NCBI RefSeq assembly: GCF_012911925.1
Contig: NZ_JAAXKY010000001.1
Coordinates: 124,001-188,000 of the forward strand
Origin: Pseudonocardia xinjiangensis
Lineage (GTDB): Bacteria > Actinomycetota > Actinomycetes > Mycobacteriales > Pseudonocardiaceae
DNA: 64,000 nt
Direction: 5' to 3'
In this document: positions 17,088 through 25,692 of the stretch, in pieces
Numbering within the stretch: the stretch's first letter is position 1
How the letters are laid out: every line of letters begins with the position of its first letter
Position numbers and translations under genes: made by a program
Notes under the pieces: generated by a model
The model's database searches: none
Seen by the model: only the letters and a program-made list of their open reading frames with translations
What the model was told of the DNA's origin: nothing

Positions 17088-17916
17088 GTGACACCACGGC
17101 AGCAGCGACTCGTTGACGACCGACTCTGGGAGCTGATCCAGCCGCTGCTGCCCGCCCGACCCCGACCACGAGGCCCCGGTGGACGGCCACGGGTCGATGA
17201 TCGAGCCGCGTTGGAGGGGATCCTGTTCGTGCTGCGCACCGGCTGCCGTTGGCGCGACCTGCCCCTGCAGCTTGGGTGCGGGTCCGGGCACACTGCCTGG
17301 CGCCGCCTGCGAGCCTGGCAGGACGCCGGGGTGTGGGACCGACTGCACCGCATCGTGCTCGAAGAGCTGTCCGAAGCCGAGCTGTTGGACTGGTCGCGCG
17401 GCTGTATCGATGCCGTCTCGGTGCGGGCGAAAAGGGGGGCGAGCTGACCGGGCGAAATCCGACCGACCGCGGCAAGTCGGGCAGCAAGTACCACCTGCTC
17501 TGTGACGCCAACGGGCTGCCGCTGCATGCGCTGATCTCGCCGGCCAACACCCATGACAGCAAGCTGTTCGAGCCCTTGCTGGAGACCAACCCCGGCGTCT
17601 GCAGGCATCGCGGCCGCCGGGGACGCCCACAACGCCGGCCGGCGAAGCTGCACGCGGACAAGGGCTACGACTTCCCGCGCTGCCGCGCCTACCTGCACCG
17701 ACGCGGGATCAAGGTACGTATCGCCAGGCGCGGCGTCGAGAGCAGCACCAAGCTCGGCCGACACCGCTGGGTGGTCGAAGCGCACCATCTCCTGGCTGCT
17801 GCGGTTCAAGCGACTCGGGGCTGCGCTACGACCGCACCGAACCCACCCTCACCCCGCTACTGACCCTCGCCATGGTCCTGATCAACCTCCGCCGCCTCGT
17901 CGAGAACGAGTTCTGA
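17088..17916 (+). pseudogene. Second IS5-family transposase, inactivated
   Basis: Plus-strand coding begins about at the GTG 17088 (TPRQQRLVDDRLWELIQPLLP) and runs to VSVRAKR, where a GAAAAGGGGGG run marks the expected -1 shift. The next frame carries GKSGSKYHLLCDANGLPL, KLHADKGYDF and GRHRWVVE. Single-base insertions near 17780 and 17822 then break the conserved ERTISWLLRFKRLGLRYD segment. The tail LTLAMVLINLRRLVENEF and its stop are still readable at 17916. It abuts the truncated right end of the preceding IS, so it inserted into that element. Confidence 0.85.
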
Positions 17917-17986
17917 GACCAGGTCTAAGCCGACGATCATGGCGCGGCGGCCGCAGAGTGAGTTTCCGCTGGTGGAAACCACGAAG

Positions 17987-18014
17987 GCCGGTGTCTCCGT
18001 CGGATGACACCGGC
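17987..18014. terminator. Perfect 9-bp hairpin beside the tRNA-Pro remnant
   Basis: GCCGGTGTC (17987-17995) pairs with GACACCGGC (18006-18014) around a 10-base loop. It lies 13 bp beyond the 3' end of the minus-strand tRNA-Pro remnant, the place expected for that gene's own terminator. Confidence 0.65.
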
Positions 18015-18026
18015 TTCCGTCGACCG

Positions 18027-18068
18027 TCGGGACGACAAGATTTGAACCTGCGACCCCTTGACCCCCAG
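18027..18068 (-). other. 3' part of a tRNA-Pro(GGG) gene: probable att site
   Basis: The minus strand reads anticodon loop CTGGGGG with 3' anticodon stem TCAAG, variable loop GGGTC, T-arm GCAGG-TTCAAAT-CTTGT, 3' acceptor CGTCCCG and discriminator A. This is the 3' part of tRNA-Pro with anticodon GGG. The 5' anticodon stem, D-arm and 5' acceptor are missing. The T-stem has a C-to-T change relative to the usual CCTGT. Such 3' tRNA halves arise at the end of elements that integrate into tRNA genes, so this marks an island boundary. Confidence 0.78.
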
Positions 18069-19047
18069 GACGTGCGGGTAGCCGTTTACTCACGGGAAAG
18101 CGTGCATCGTGGGCGTGGGAGGCCCGACTAGCGGCTCGCGAGCAGGCGAGCGCGCGACGTGTGGTCCCCGTGCGGTCCCGAACCAACGCGGTCTTGATCT
18201 GGGCAGCCTCGGGATTGGGCCAGCACGGAACGCAGGAACCCCGCAGTGGTGGCCAACCGGCCAACGATGATGTGGAGCACAGCCAGCGCGGCGGAGGGCG
18301 GTGTCGCCGTCCTCGCTCGTGGCCTGACCAGAGGTACCTTCCAAGGCGCTGGCGAAGGCACCGCCTTCAGTAAGCCACAGGTTCCGATCTGCCTCAGCCG
18401 CCGTGATGGACCGGTCCAGGAAGACGAGATAGTCGAGCGCTCATCGGACGGGCGCGCGAGGCAAGAGTCAGCCACACCAGCAGCTCCAAGCGCAACAGCC
18501 AAAGCGAAGCACTCTTTCGGACGCTGCTGACCGAGCCAGAATCACTTATCCTGCGAATGATCGGCGATGTTGCCTCTCATTTTCCGAGACTCCTCAACAT
18601 GGCCTCTGAGCTGGAGCGTAAAGCGTCCCACACCGCCGGTTACGCCCCAACACCTCTCATCAGTCCTGGCCCTTTCTGATGGATAAGTCATGTGCGGATC
18701 TTGTCGTTGCTGCGATGGCGTCCCGGATCCGCAGTAGCCGCCGCCCGGCGTGTCGTCGTCGAGCCTTCGCATCGTCTACATCAACGGCGGGCGGACCGTC
18801 CGGCTGGGACGCGAGCAAGGCCGCGACCCTCTGATGACGGTTGCTCGGGGCCAAGAGACAACCGACCAGCTTTGAGCACGGTCAACGTGACGCCCTCGCG
18901 CAGGTTCACCGTCGGCGGATGGTTCGCCTCAGCAGCAGACCAGCGCTGGCGCGCGTGACCGCAAGTCAGGGCCCAAGCTGCCCGTGCAGTTCACCCAAGG
19001 TGCCCGGCCACACGCGGAGCCCCTCGAGCAACTCCGAGTGGACGCCC
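18069..19047. other. Stretch without recognisable genes
   Basis: About 1 kb with only short, unconvincing frames on both strands. No known domain, tRNA, or IS end was recognised in it. Confidence 0.45.
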
Positions 19048-19383
19048 TCAGCGGGACCGGCCACGCCTGGTTCTGATCTGGCCTTGCCGCTTCGCCTCGT
19101 CGAAGACGTCCCGGAGCGATACCCATTCCCCCGGCCGCCGCTCGGCCAGCCAGAAGCTCATCCCGCTGACGTACTTCCTCCCGCGCACGACCGCCCCGGC
19201 TTCGTCGGGCAGCCGGTAGCTGTCCCCAGTAGACAGTTCGATACGTCCGCCGGTGACGACAGCCGTATGTGCGCGGTCGCCGTCCTGGGCTCGTAGCGGT
19301 GCGCCGTCCGCAAGCACACCCGCCTCGAGCTGGGAAAGCTGCGTGGTACCGCCTCGCCGTCGTGGACCCGCCCCGAATGCCAA
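19048..19383 (-). pseudogene. RAMA-like domain fragment
   Basis: The minus frame gives VLADGAPLRAQDGD, AVVTGGRIELSTGDSYRLP, GRKYVSGMSFWLAERR. This resembles the RAMA domain (restriction-enzyme and adenine-methylase associated), a small domain often appended to DNA modification or predicted DNA-binding proteins. The open frame is only 111 codons and its only starts are weak (TTG at 19383), so it is probably the C-terminal remnant of a larger protein rather than a complete gene. The domain call is from pattern memory, not a search. Confidence 0.5.
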
Positions 19384-19440
19384 GGAGCGGCCCGGCGTCC
19401 ATTGAGCGCCCCCATCAGCGAGCCGACCTGACGGCCGGAG

Positions 19441-20532
19441 TCACCGTGCTAGATGTTCTGGTGACAGGTCTGTGGCCCCGTTCTGTGCCCGGATCGCCAG
19501 TTCGATGGCCTTGAACGCGTGGTGCTGAGTCATCGCGTTCTCGGTGCGCTCGAGGCAGTCGAGCACGAGCTGGCCAAAGAACGGGTAGCCGACCTTTCCA
19601 GCGACCCGGAAGTGCGTCTCCTGCCGCCCGTTCGCGAGGAACAGGTGGCCGGGCCCGTCTGTCGTGGCAAGGTTCATGTATTTCCGCTGCTCAATGTACC
19701 CCTCGGTGCCCAGGATGAAGGTACGACCGTCACCCCAGGTCTGTAGACCGTCCGGGGTGAACCAGTCGCAGCGTAGATAGCCGGTGGCGCCGGTGTTCGT
19801 GACTAGATTCGCGTCGCCGAAGTCGTCGAGTCCTGGGTGCTCGGGATTCGCGTAGTTCGCGATCTGGCTGTTGACGACCTGAGCGTCTGTTGCGCCCGTA
19901 TAGTGCAGGATCTGGTCGATGTTGTGGCTGCCGATGTCGGTCAGGATGCCGCCGTACTTCTCCTTCTCGAAGAACCACGCCGGCCGACTAGCGGCGTTCA
20001 GACGGTGGGGACCGAAGCCGACGACCTGGACGACTTTGCCGATCGCGCCTTGCTCGATGAGCTGCTCGGCGAACACCGCCGTCTCGACGTGGACGCGTTC
20101 GGAGTAGTAGACGGCGTACTTCAGCCCGGTGCGCTGGACCGCCTCCCGAGCAGCGGCCAGCTGATCAAGCGTCGTCAGCGGGGCCTTATCGGTGAAGTAG
20201 TCCTTGCCGGCATCCATCACCCGCAGGCCCAGCGCACACCGCTCATTGGTGACGGCCGCCCCAGCAATCAGTCGTACCTCCGGATCGTCGAGAACTTCGG
20301 CCTCGGTCCGGGCCACCCGCACGTCGGGGAAGCGCTCACGGAATCGCTCGACCTTGGCCGGGTCGGGGTCATACACCCACTTGAGGGTGGCGTTGGCCCC
20401 GATGATCCCCTCGCACATCCCATAGATGTGCCCGTGGTCGAGGCCGACCGCCGCGAAGACGAACTCGCCGGCCTCCACGACCGGAGCGGGCAATGGGGTG
20501 GGTGCGTATGTGCCGCCCTCGGACGTGCTCAT
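19441..20532 (-). CDS. Gfo/Idh/MocA-family NAD(P)-dependent oxidoreductase
   Basis: Encodes 363 residues. The N-terminal dinucleotide-binding region is an atypical form (FAAVGLDHGHIYGMCEGI) of the usual GxGxxG. The EKP motif of the family is replaced by TDKAPLTTLDQL, and the C-terminal half has LTDIGSHNIDQILHYTG with the expected His. Such enzymes oxidise or epimerise sugars or cyclitols. ATG 20532 overlaps the stop of the next upstream gene, a second member of the same family, by 4 bp. Last gene of the sugar-uptake operon. The altered nucleotide-binding loop is seen in one subfamily and does not itself imply loss of function. Confidence 0.88.
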   Translation of the reverse strand: MSTSEGGTYAPTPLPAPVVEAGEFVFAAVGLDHGHIYGMCEGIIGANATLKWVYDPDPAKVERFRERFPDVRVARTEAEVLDDPEVRLIAGAAVTNERCALGLRVMDAGKDYFTDKAPLTTLDQLAAAREAVQRTGLKYAVYYSERVHVETAVFAEQLIEQGAIGKVVQVVGFGPHRLNAASRPAWFFEKEKYGGILTDIGSHNIDQILHYTGATDAQVVNSQIANYANPEHPGLDDFGDANLVTNTGATGYLRCDWFTPDGLQTWGDGRTFILGTEGYIEQRKYMNLATTDGPGHLFLANGRQETHFRVAGKVGYPFFGQLVLDCLERTENAMTQHHAFKAIELAIRAQNGATDLSPEHLAR

Positions 20533-21713
20533 CGGCTCGCCTTCTGCTCGTGGTCGGGACCTGTGGCCCCCGAGACGGTGATCGAGCCGGCGAGGTCAGT
20601 GACAGAAGCGGACGTGGCGAAGAACCTCGGCGCGCGCTCCGTCAGGGTCCCCGGCCGGTAGTACGGGTCGTCGCCTGCGAGCGGCAGGTCGACGGTGCGG
20701 CGCTCGATTCCTGCTCGGTAGACCGCTGTGATCAACTCGATCGTTCGACGTCCGTCATGACCGTCGATGGCTGGACGGCGACCGGTCTCGATGGCCGTCA
20801 GGACGTCGTCGATCTGCCCCTGGTGCCCGGTGTGCGCCAGCGGCTCCTGCGTCGCGGTCAGCGCCTGCAGGCGCTCGAGCAGCTCGGCGTTGCCGCCCGG
20901 CGCCGGGAACCCGTTCGGCTGGGAGATCTCGGCGACGACGTCGCCCCCCAAGCCGATACTGGCCTCGCGGCCCTGCACGACGATCTGCTGGCGCTCTCCG
21001 TGGTGCACCACCGAGCTCGTGATGGTCGCCAAGGCGCGCTGGTACATGAGCACCGCCACCGACAGGTCCTCGATCTCCGCGTTCTCGTGCGCGGCGTTCG
21101 CGAGGACGGCCGTCACGGACTGTGGCGCGCCCAGCAACCACAGCAGCAGGTCGATGTGGTGCACCGCGTGGTTGAGCGTGCAGCCGCCACCCTCCTGCTC
21201 CCAGGTACCGCGCCACCACAGGTCGTAATAGCTCAGACCTCTCCACCAGGCCGAGTCGACCTGCACGTGCGAAACCGGTCCGACGAGGCCCGAGTCGAGG
21301 ACGGCCTTCAACCGCGCCACGTCGTCACGGAAGCGATTCTGGGCCACAGTGGAGAACATCGCTCCGCCCTGCTTCTCCGCACGCAGCATGGCGTCGCACG
21401 CCGCGAGCGAGGGTGCCATGGGCTTCTCGCACAGCACGTTGATCCCCGCGGAGAGAAAGTCGACGCTGATCTGCTCGTGCGTCGCCGGCGGCGTGCAGAT
21501 GCTGACGAGATCGAGGTCCTCGTTCGCGAGCAGTTCGGCATGGGACGCATACACCTTCGCCTGCTCTAGGCCGAGCTCACGGCGCCGCACCTCTGCTCCT
21601 TCGGGCAAGATGTCGCAGCAGGCGACGATGGCGCACCGGTCACTGAACGTCTGGTAGGCGCGTATGTGGGACGGGGAGATGTTGCCCATGCCGATGATTG
21701 CAACCTTGATCAC
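20529..21713 (-). CDS. Gfo/Idh/MocA-family NAD(P)-dependent oxidoreductase
   Basis: Encodes 394 residues from a GTG at 21713 preceded by a strong GAGGAGAG site. Rossmann motif VAIIGMGNISPSHIRAY, then the family catalytic region INVLCEKPMAPSLAACDAM with the conserved Lys of EKP, and GGGCTLNHAVHHIDLLLWL in the C-terminal sheet domain. It probably acts on the sugar imported by the adjacent transporter. It overlaps the following oxidoreductase gene by 4 bp, so the pair is translationally coupled. The gap to the binding-protein gene upstream is about 90 bp. Confidence 0.9.
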   Translation of the reverse strand: MIKVAIIGMGNISPSHIRAYQTFSDRCAIVACCDILPEGAEVRRRELGLEQAKVYASHAELLANEDLDLVSICTPPATHEQISVDFLSAGINVLCEKPMAPSLAACDAMLRAEKQGGAMFSTVAQNRFRDDVARLKAVLDSGLVGPVSHVQVDSAWWRGLSYYDLWWRGTWEQEGGGCTLNHAVHHIDLLLWLLGAPQSVTAVLANAAHENAEIEDLSVAVLMYQRALATITSSVVHHGERQQIVVQGREASIGLGGDVVAEISQPNGFPAPGGNAELLERLQALTATQEPLAHTGHQGQIDDVLTAIETGRRPAIDGHDGRRTIELITAVYRAGIERRTVDLPLAGDDPYYRPGTLTERAPRFFATSASVTDLAGSITVSGATGPDHEQKASR

Positions 21714-21804
21714 GTAGCTAATCTCTCCTCTGTTCAACATATTCGGCGGTCGGTGAGACGATCGATGTACTACTACACCTGTCTTGGACGTACCTGGTGT
21801 CCGG

Positions 21805-23127
21805 TCAGGAGGCTGCATCGATGGAGCGCTGCAGCTCCTCGACGAACGCTTTGCCAGCATCTTCTGGACTGAGCTGACCGAACAACGCCTGCTGGTTGTA
21901 TCGGCCGATCATGGTCTGCACATCGCTCGCGCCGTTGGGCGTCGGTGCCGGCGCCGGCCCTGATTCGGTCGCCATGGCCGCCGTGAAGTCGAATGCCATC
22001 TTGGTGTTCGCATCGAGGCCGGCAGAGAGCGCGTCGCGGAACTTGGGGTTGGCCGGCACGCCCCGGTCGACACCGAACAGCTTGGCAACGCGGATGTCGT
22101 TCGTCAGGAAGTTGATCAGCAGGCCAGCCTCGGCCGGATGTTCCGACCGCGCGGAGGCCGCCCAGTACATCGAAGGCTTGAGGTACTGGAACCCGGGTTT
22201 GGTGTCGGGATCGGTCGGCCAGTTCGCGATTACGTACGTGAACTTGGGTGCCGCGCTCTGGTACGACGTGAGCGACCCGGCGGGGATGAACATCATCCCG
22301 ACCCGACCGGTGACGATATCGGCCTGGTCGAGGGTGTTGCCGTTGCCCTCGGCCCACTCCGATGCCGAACCGGATGCGCCGGCTTTGATCCAGTCCAGTT
22401 CACGCTGAAAATAGCTTGCCACGGTTTCCGGGGAGATTGCGACCTTACCATCGCTGCCGTAGAGCTGATCGCCGTGCTGTCGCGCCCAGATGTTGAGAGG
22501 GAAGGCGTCGTTGCCGAAGAGGCTGACTCCATTCACCTTTCCGCCGGATGCGGTCTGGAGCTGTACGGCGGCCTGGGTGAACTGTTCCCAGGTCCATGTC
22601 GCGGTGTCGGGCAACGCGACACCGTACTGGTCGAAGAGGGTCTTGTTGATGATCACGCCGTTCGGCGCCGCCCCGATCGGCACCGCGTCGAGCGTGCCGC
22701 CGACACGGCCGGAGTCGAGTGTGTCCGGACTGAGAGCGCTCGTGTCGAGAACGCTGGAGACCTTCTGGAGGTCGAGCAGGGTGCCACGATTTGCATAGGA
22801 GGTTAGGTACACCTCGTCGAACTGCATCACGTCGGGCATGTCACCCGCGGCCGTGGTGGTGGCGAGCCGGTCCCAGTAGCCATTCCAATCGGCGTACTGC
22901 GGCTCGACCTTGATGTTCGGATGATCCGCCTCGAACAGCTTGATCGCCTCGAGCGTCTTCTGGGTGCGCGCATCCGCTCCCCACCAGGACATCGTCAGGG
23001 TGACCGGCTTGTCTGTGAGCCCGACGTCGGTGGGACCCGCGCCGATCCCGCATCCGGCAAGGACCAGGGCGGCGGCAACCACGAGGGCGGCGCCCCTGAG
23101 CATGCGCCGTTGCATACGATGCACCAT
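21805..23127 (-). CDS. Sugar ABC transporter substrate-binding lipoprotein
   Basis: Encodes 440 residues. Signal region RMLRGAALVVAAALVLAGCG ends in lipobox LAGC, so it is a lipid-anchored surface receptor. The mature part has family-1 solute-binding landmarks: VTLTMSWWGAD, FEADHPNIKVEPQYADW, GDMPDVMQFD, and the C-terminal MMFIPAGSLTSYQS and SARSEHPAEAGLLINFL. It delivers an unidentified sugar to the two permeases upstream. It sits after the permease genes, unlike the commoner order. The last 182 codons are duplicated in inverted orientation at 26732-27277. Confidence 0.93.
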   Translation of the reverse strand: MVHRMQRRMLRGAALVVAAALVLAGCGIGAGPTDVGLTDKPVTLTMSWWGADARTQKTLEAIKLFEADHPNIKVEPQYADWNGYWDRLATTTAAGDMPDVMQFDEVYLTSYANRGTLLDLQKVSSVLDTSALSPDTLDSGRVGGTLDAVPIGAAPNGVIINKTLFDQYGVALPDTATWTWEQFTQAAVQLQTASGGKVNGVSLFGNDAFPLNIWARQHGDQLYGSDGKVAISPETVASYFQRELDWIKAGASGSASEWAEGNGNTLDQADIVTGRVGMMFIPAGSLTSYQSAAPKFTYVIANWPTDPDTKPGFQYLKPSMYWAASARSEHPAEAGLLINFLTNDIRVAKLFGVDRGVPANPKFRDALSAGLDANTKMAFDFTAAMATESGPAPAPTPNGASDVQTMIGRYNQQALFGQLSPEDAGKAFVEELQRSIDAAS

Positions 23128-23183
23128 TGCACTTCCTCTCTTACGTGTTGGCTTTCCAAGCGATGACGCCTGCGTCCGGCTCC

Positions 23184-24023
23184 CTATTTTCCACCCGTGG
23201 TTGCGATCCCACGCAGCAGTAGACGTTGCCCGAACAGGAAGACCAGGAAGACGGGGACCAATGAAATGACGCTCATCGCGAAGAGCGCTCCGAAGTCGGA
23301 CTGCGACTGGGCGTCGATCAGCGAGCGAAGCGCGACCGGAACCGTGTACAGGTCAGGCTTGGTAACGAAGATCAGCTGCGAGAAGAAGTCGTTCCATGTC
23401 CAGATGAACGTGAAGATCGCCGTCGTCGCGAGCGCCGGAATCATGAGCGGTAGCATGATCTGAAGGTAGATGCGGGCATGACCGGCTCCGTCGATGCGCG
23501 CTGCCTCGTCGAGCTCGACCGGTATGCCCCGGATGAACTGCACCATCAGAAAAATGAAGAAGGCGTCGGTCGCGAGGAACTTGGGCACGATCAACGGCAG
23601 GAACGTGTTGATCCAGCCGATCTGCGCATACAACACGTACTGCGGAATGATCAGCACGTGGACCGGCAGCATGATCGCAATCAGCATGATGACGAAGGCG
23701 ATGCGTTTCGCTGAGAACTGCAGGCGCGCGAACGCATAGGCAGCAAGGGAACACGAGATCAGGTTACCGACCACCGAACCGGCGACCACGATGGCCGAGT
23801 TCAGCAGGTAGGTACTGAAGGGGCGGGCGAGGGCGTTCCAGCCGTCCGGGTAGTGCCGAAAGTCGAACGTATCGATGAGGAGTCCGGGGCTGGTGAAGAT
23901 CTCGTCGTTCGGCCGCAGTGAACTCGCCACCATCCACAGCAGCGGATAGATCATCAGGACGGCGACCACGATGAGCGCGACATGCTTCGACAGGGCCCGT
24001 ACCCAGCGGCGGAGTTCAGTCAT
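23184..24023 (-). CDS. Sugar ABC transporter permease, MalG type
   Basis: Encodes 279 residues with about six membrane segments, beginning HVALIVVAVLMIYPLLWMVASS. The EAA loop reads ELDEAARIDGAGHARIYLQI, where contact is made with the ATPase. The upstream permease gene ends 8 bp inside it, so the two are coupled. No ATPase gene is present in the operon, which is common for actinobacterial sugar importers that share an MsiK-type ATPase encoded elsewhere. Confidence 0.93.
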   Translation of the reverse strand: MTELRRWVRALSKHVALIVVAVLMIYPLLWMVASSLRPNDEIFTSPGLLIDTFDFRHYPDGWNALARPFSTYLLNSAIVVAGSVVGNLISCSLAAYAFARLQFSAKRIAFVIMLIAIMLPVHVLIIPQYVLYAQIGWINTFLPLIVPKFLATDAFFIFLMVQFIRGIPVELDEAARIDGAGHARIYLQIMLPLMIPALATTAIFTFIWTWNDFFSQLIFVTKPDLYTVPVALRSLIDAQSQSDFGALFAMSVISLVPVFLVFLFGQRLLLRGIATTGGK

Positions 24024-24960
24024 TGTAGAAGACCCAGTACTTTGCGGCCCAGAAGTTCACGGCCGTGAATGCAGCGATGATGATGAGCAGTAGCCAGGCG
24101 AGTGCTGACGCGTAGCCCATCCGCAGGCTGGAAAATCCCTCCTGGTAGAGGTACAGGGAGTAGAACAATGTTGAGTCTGCCGGCCCTCCGGTACCGTTCG
24201 AGATGATGAAGGCCTGAGTGAAGGTCTGGAAGCTGCCGATCAGTCCCAGTACCAGGTTGAAGAAGATGATCGGACTCAGCATCGGCAGCGTGATCGAGCG
24301 GAACTGGCGCCATCGGCCTGCACCATCGGTCGAGGCCGCCTCGTAGAGCTCCCGTGGGATCTGCCGCAGGCCGGCCAGGAAGATGACCATGGGGGACCCG
24401 AACGTCCACACGTGCAATACAATCAGCGTCCCGAGCGCGGTCTGCGGCTCGGCAATCCAGGCCGGACCCTGTATGCCGAACAGTGAGAGCAGCGCGTTGA
24501 GCAAACCTTGGCCACCGAACACGAGTCGCCACAGCACCGCGATGGCCACGCTCGCGCCGAGCAGCGAAGGCAGGTAGAACACGGAGCGATACAGGGGCAG
24601 TCCGCGAACTCCTCGATCGAGCAGGATCGCGAGCGCAAGTGCGACGGCAAGCTGGAGTGGCACTGACACGAGCACGTAGATTGCGGTGACCAGGAGCGAG
24701 GCGCCGAGTCGTTCGTCCCCCAGCATGCGCTGGATGTTCTCAAGTCCTGTGAACTGCGGGTTCTGCAGCAGGTTGTAGTTGGTGAACGCCAGATAGAGCG
24801 ACATCAGCATCGGACCCAAGGTGATGCCGATAAGTCCGATCAGCCACGGCGCGAGGAAGATCGCAGCTGCTTTGTTGTCGCGGCCGCGCGCAGCCTTTTC
24901 CCTGGCTGATTGCATTCCCCGCGGGGCGCTTAGCGCGCGCAGCTCTCCCAGCGCTGTCAC
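24016..24960 (-). CDS. Sugar ABC transporter permease, MalF type
   Basis: Encodes 314 residues with about six membrane segments, the first at AIFLAPWLIGLIGITLGPML. The EAA loop is ELYEAASTDGAGRWRQFRSI. Partner of the MalG-type permease that follows with an 8-bp overlap. First intact gene of the operon after the truncated oxidoreductase at 25012-25573, from which it is separated by about 50 bp. Start at 24960 is assigned from the open frame; an in-frame ATG 15 codons later would also keep all membrane segments. Confidence 0.92.
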   Translation of the reverse strand: MTALGELRALSAPRGMQSAREKAARGRDNKAAAIFLAPWLIGLIGITLGPMLMSLYLAFTNYNLLQNPQFTGLENIQRMLGDERLGASLLVTAIYVLVSVPLQLAVALALAILLDRGVRGLPLYRSVFYLPSLLGASVAIAVLWRLVFGGQGLLNALLSLFGIQGPAWIAEPQTALGTLIVLHVWTFGSPMVIFLAGLRQIPRELYEAASTDGAGRWRQFRSITLPMLSPIIFFNLVLGLIGSFQTFTQAFIISNGTGGPADSTLFYSLYLYQEGFSSLRMGYASALAWLLLIIIAAFTAVNFWAAKYWVFYND

Positions 24961-25011
24961 GAGCGGCCCCCAGGCGAGGACGGCTCATTCGCGAGGTTCA
25001 TGTTCGGCTCC

Positions 25012-25573
25012 TCATCGAGACGTTCGTGCTGTCACGTCAGGTTGCGGTGGGACGGAGTCCTGGCCTTTCTGCGGGCCACTTCTTCCGAAGATGTCGGACC
25101 ACGAGTGATTGGCTGTACCAGCCGACAGGTGGGCGTCGGTCTCGGCTACTCCAACTCCAGCTAGCCGGGCACGCGTTCGAAATGTCGGCTCTGGCGAGCG
25201 AACGACGGGCCCGACCCAAGGTCCGTCCTCACCGTCGTAGCGAGCGATCTCGTCGAACTCTGGAAGCCTCATACACCACACCCAGGGCGCTGGCCTCCAG
25301 GGCAGCGGCTGCTGAGCCGCGATGTGCCGCGGGCGGCGTGCAGACAACGGCGATCTCCGGCGCGGCCTCGCCCAGCATCCGGTCCAGCTCGTGATACCGG
25401 CGCGGAATACCCCAGGAGTCCGCCGCCCGCTCGACACGCTCCGAGCGGACGTCAACGATCGCCTCCACCGTGACCCGGTCGCGCAGAGCCGTAAGGGCAG
25501 GCAGGTGACTGCCGGATGCGACCGCACCAGCACCGCCGACGACGGCCCTGACCGGGCTCGATGTCCGAGTCAC
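25012..25573 (-). pseudogene. Gfo/Idh/MocA-type oxidoreductase, internally deleted
   Basis: It starts at a GTG (25573) with an excellent GAAGGAG site and reads an N-terminal Rossmann half (VRAVVGGAGAVASGSHLPAL, then EIAVVCTPPAAHRGSAAAAL). It then breaks near 25290; a different frame carries a C-terminal segment (RLPEFDEIARYDGEDGPW, WSDIFGRSG). About 200 codons of the usual catalytic and sheet domain are missing. It would have been the first gene of the sugar operon, right behind the LacI-controlled promoter, so its ribosome site and leader may still serve transcription of the rest. Confidence 0.75.
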
Positions 25574-25601
25574 GGATGCTCCTTCGCGCCGGCGCCTCGA
25601 T

Positions 25602-25615
25602 AGTGATCGTTCACT
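25602..25615. promoter_or_regulatory. LacI-family operator, site 1
   Basis: AGTGATCGTTCACT is a 14-bp near-perfect palindrome, 29 bp upstream of the truncated oxidoreductase start on the minus strand. It contains TGATCGTTCA, the same core (in reverse) as site 2. The divergent LacI gene is the obvious ligand. Confidence 0.75.
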
Positions 25616-25633
25616 CTGTGGCTCGTGCAAGAT

Positions 25634-25647
25634 AGTGAACGATCACC
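25634..25647. promoter_or_regulatory. LacI-family operator, site 2
   Basis: AGTGAACGATCACC carries the core TGAACGATCA, the reverse complement of site 1's core. Its centre is 32 bp from that of site 1, about three helical turns, so two LacI dimers would bind the same DNA face. It lies about 46 bp before the lacI start, which also suggests autoregulation. Confidence 0.75.
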
Positions 25648-25692
25648 TCTCTGGCGTCAACTGTTAGTCTTTCCCGCTGAGAAGGAGCTGCG

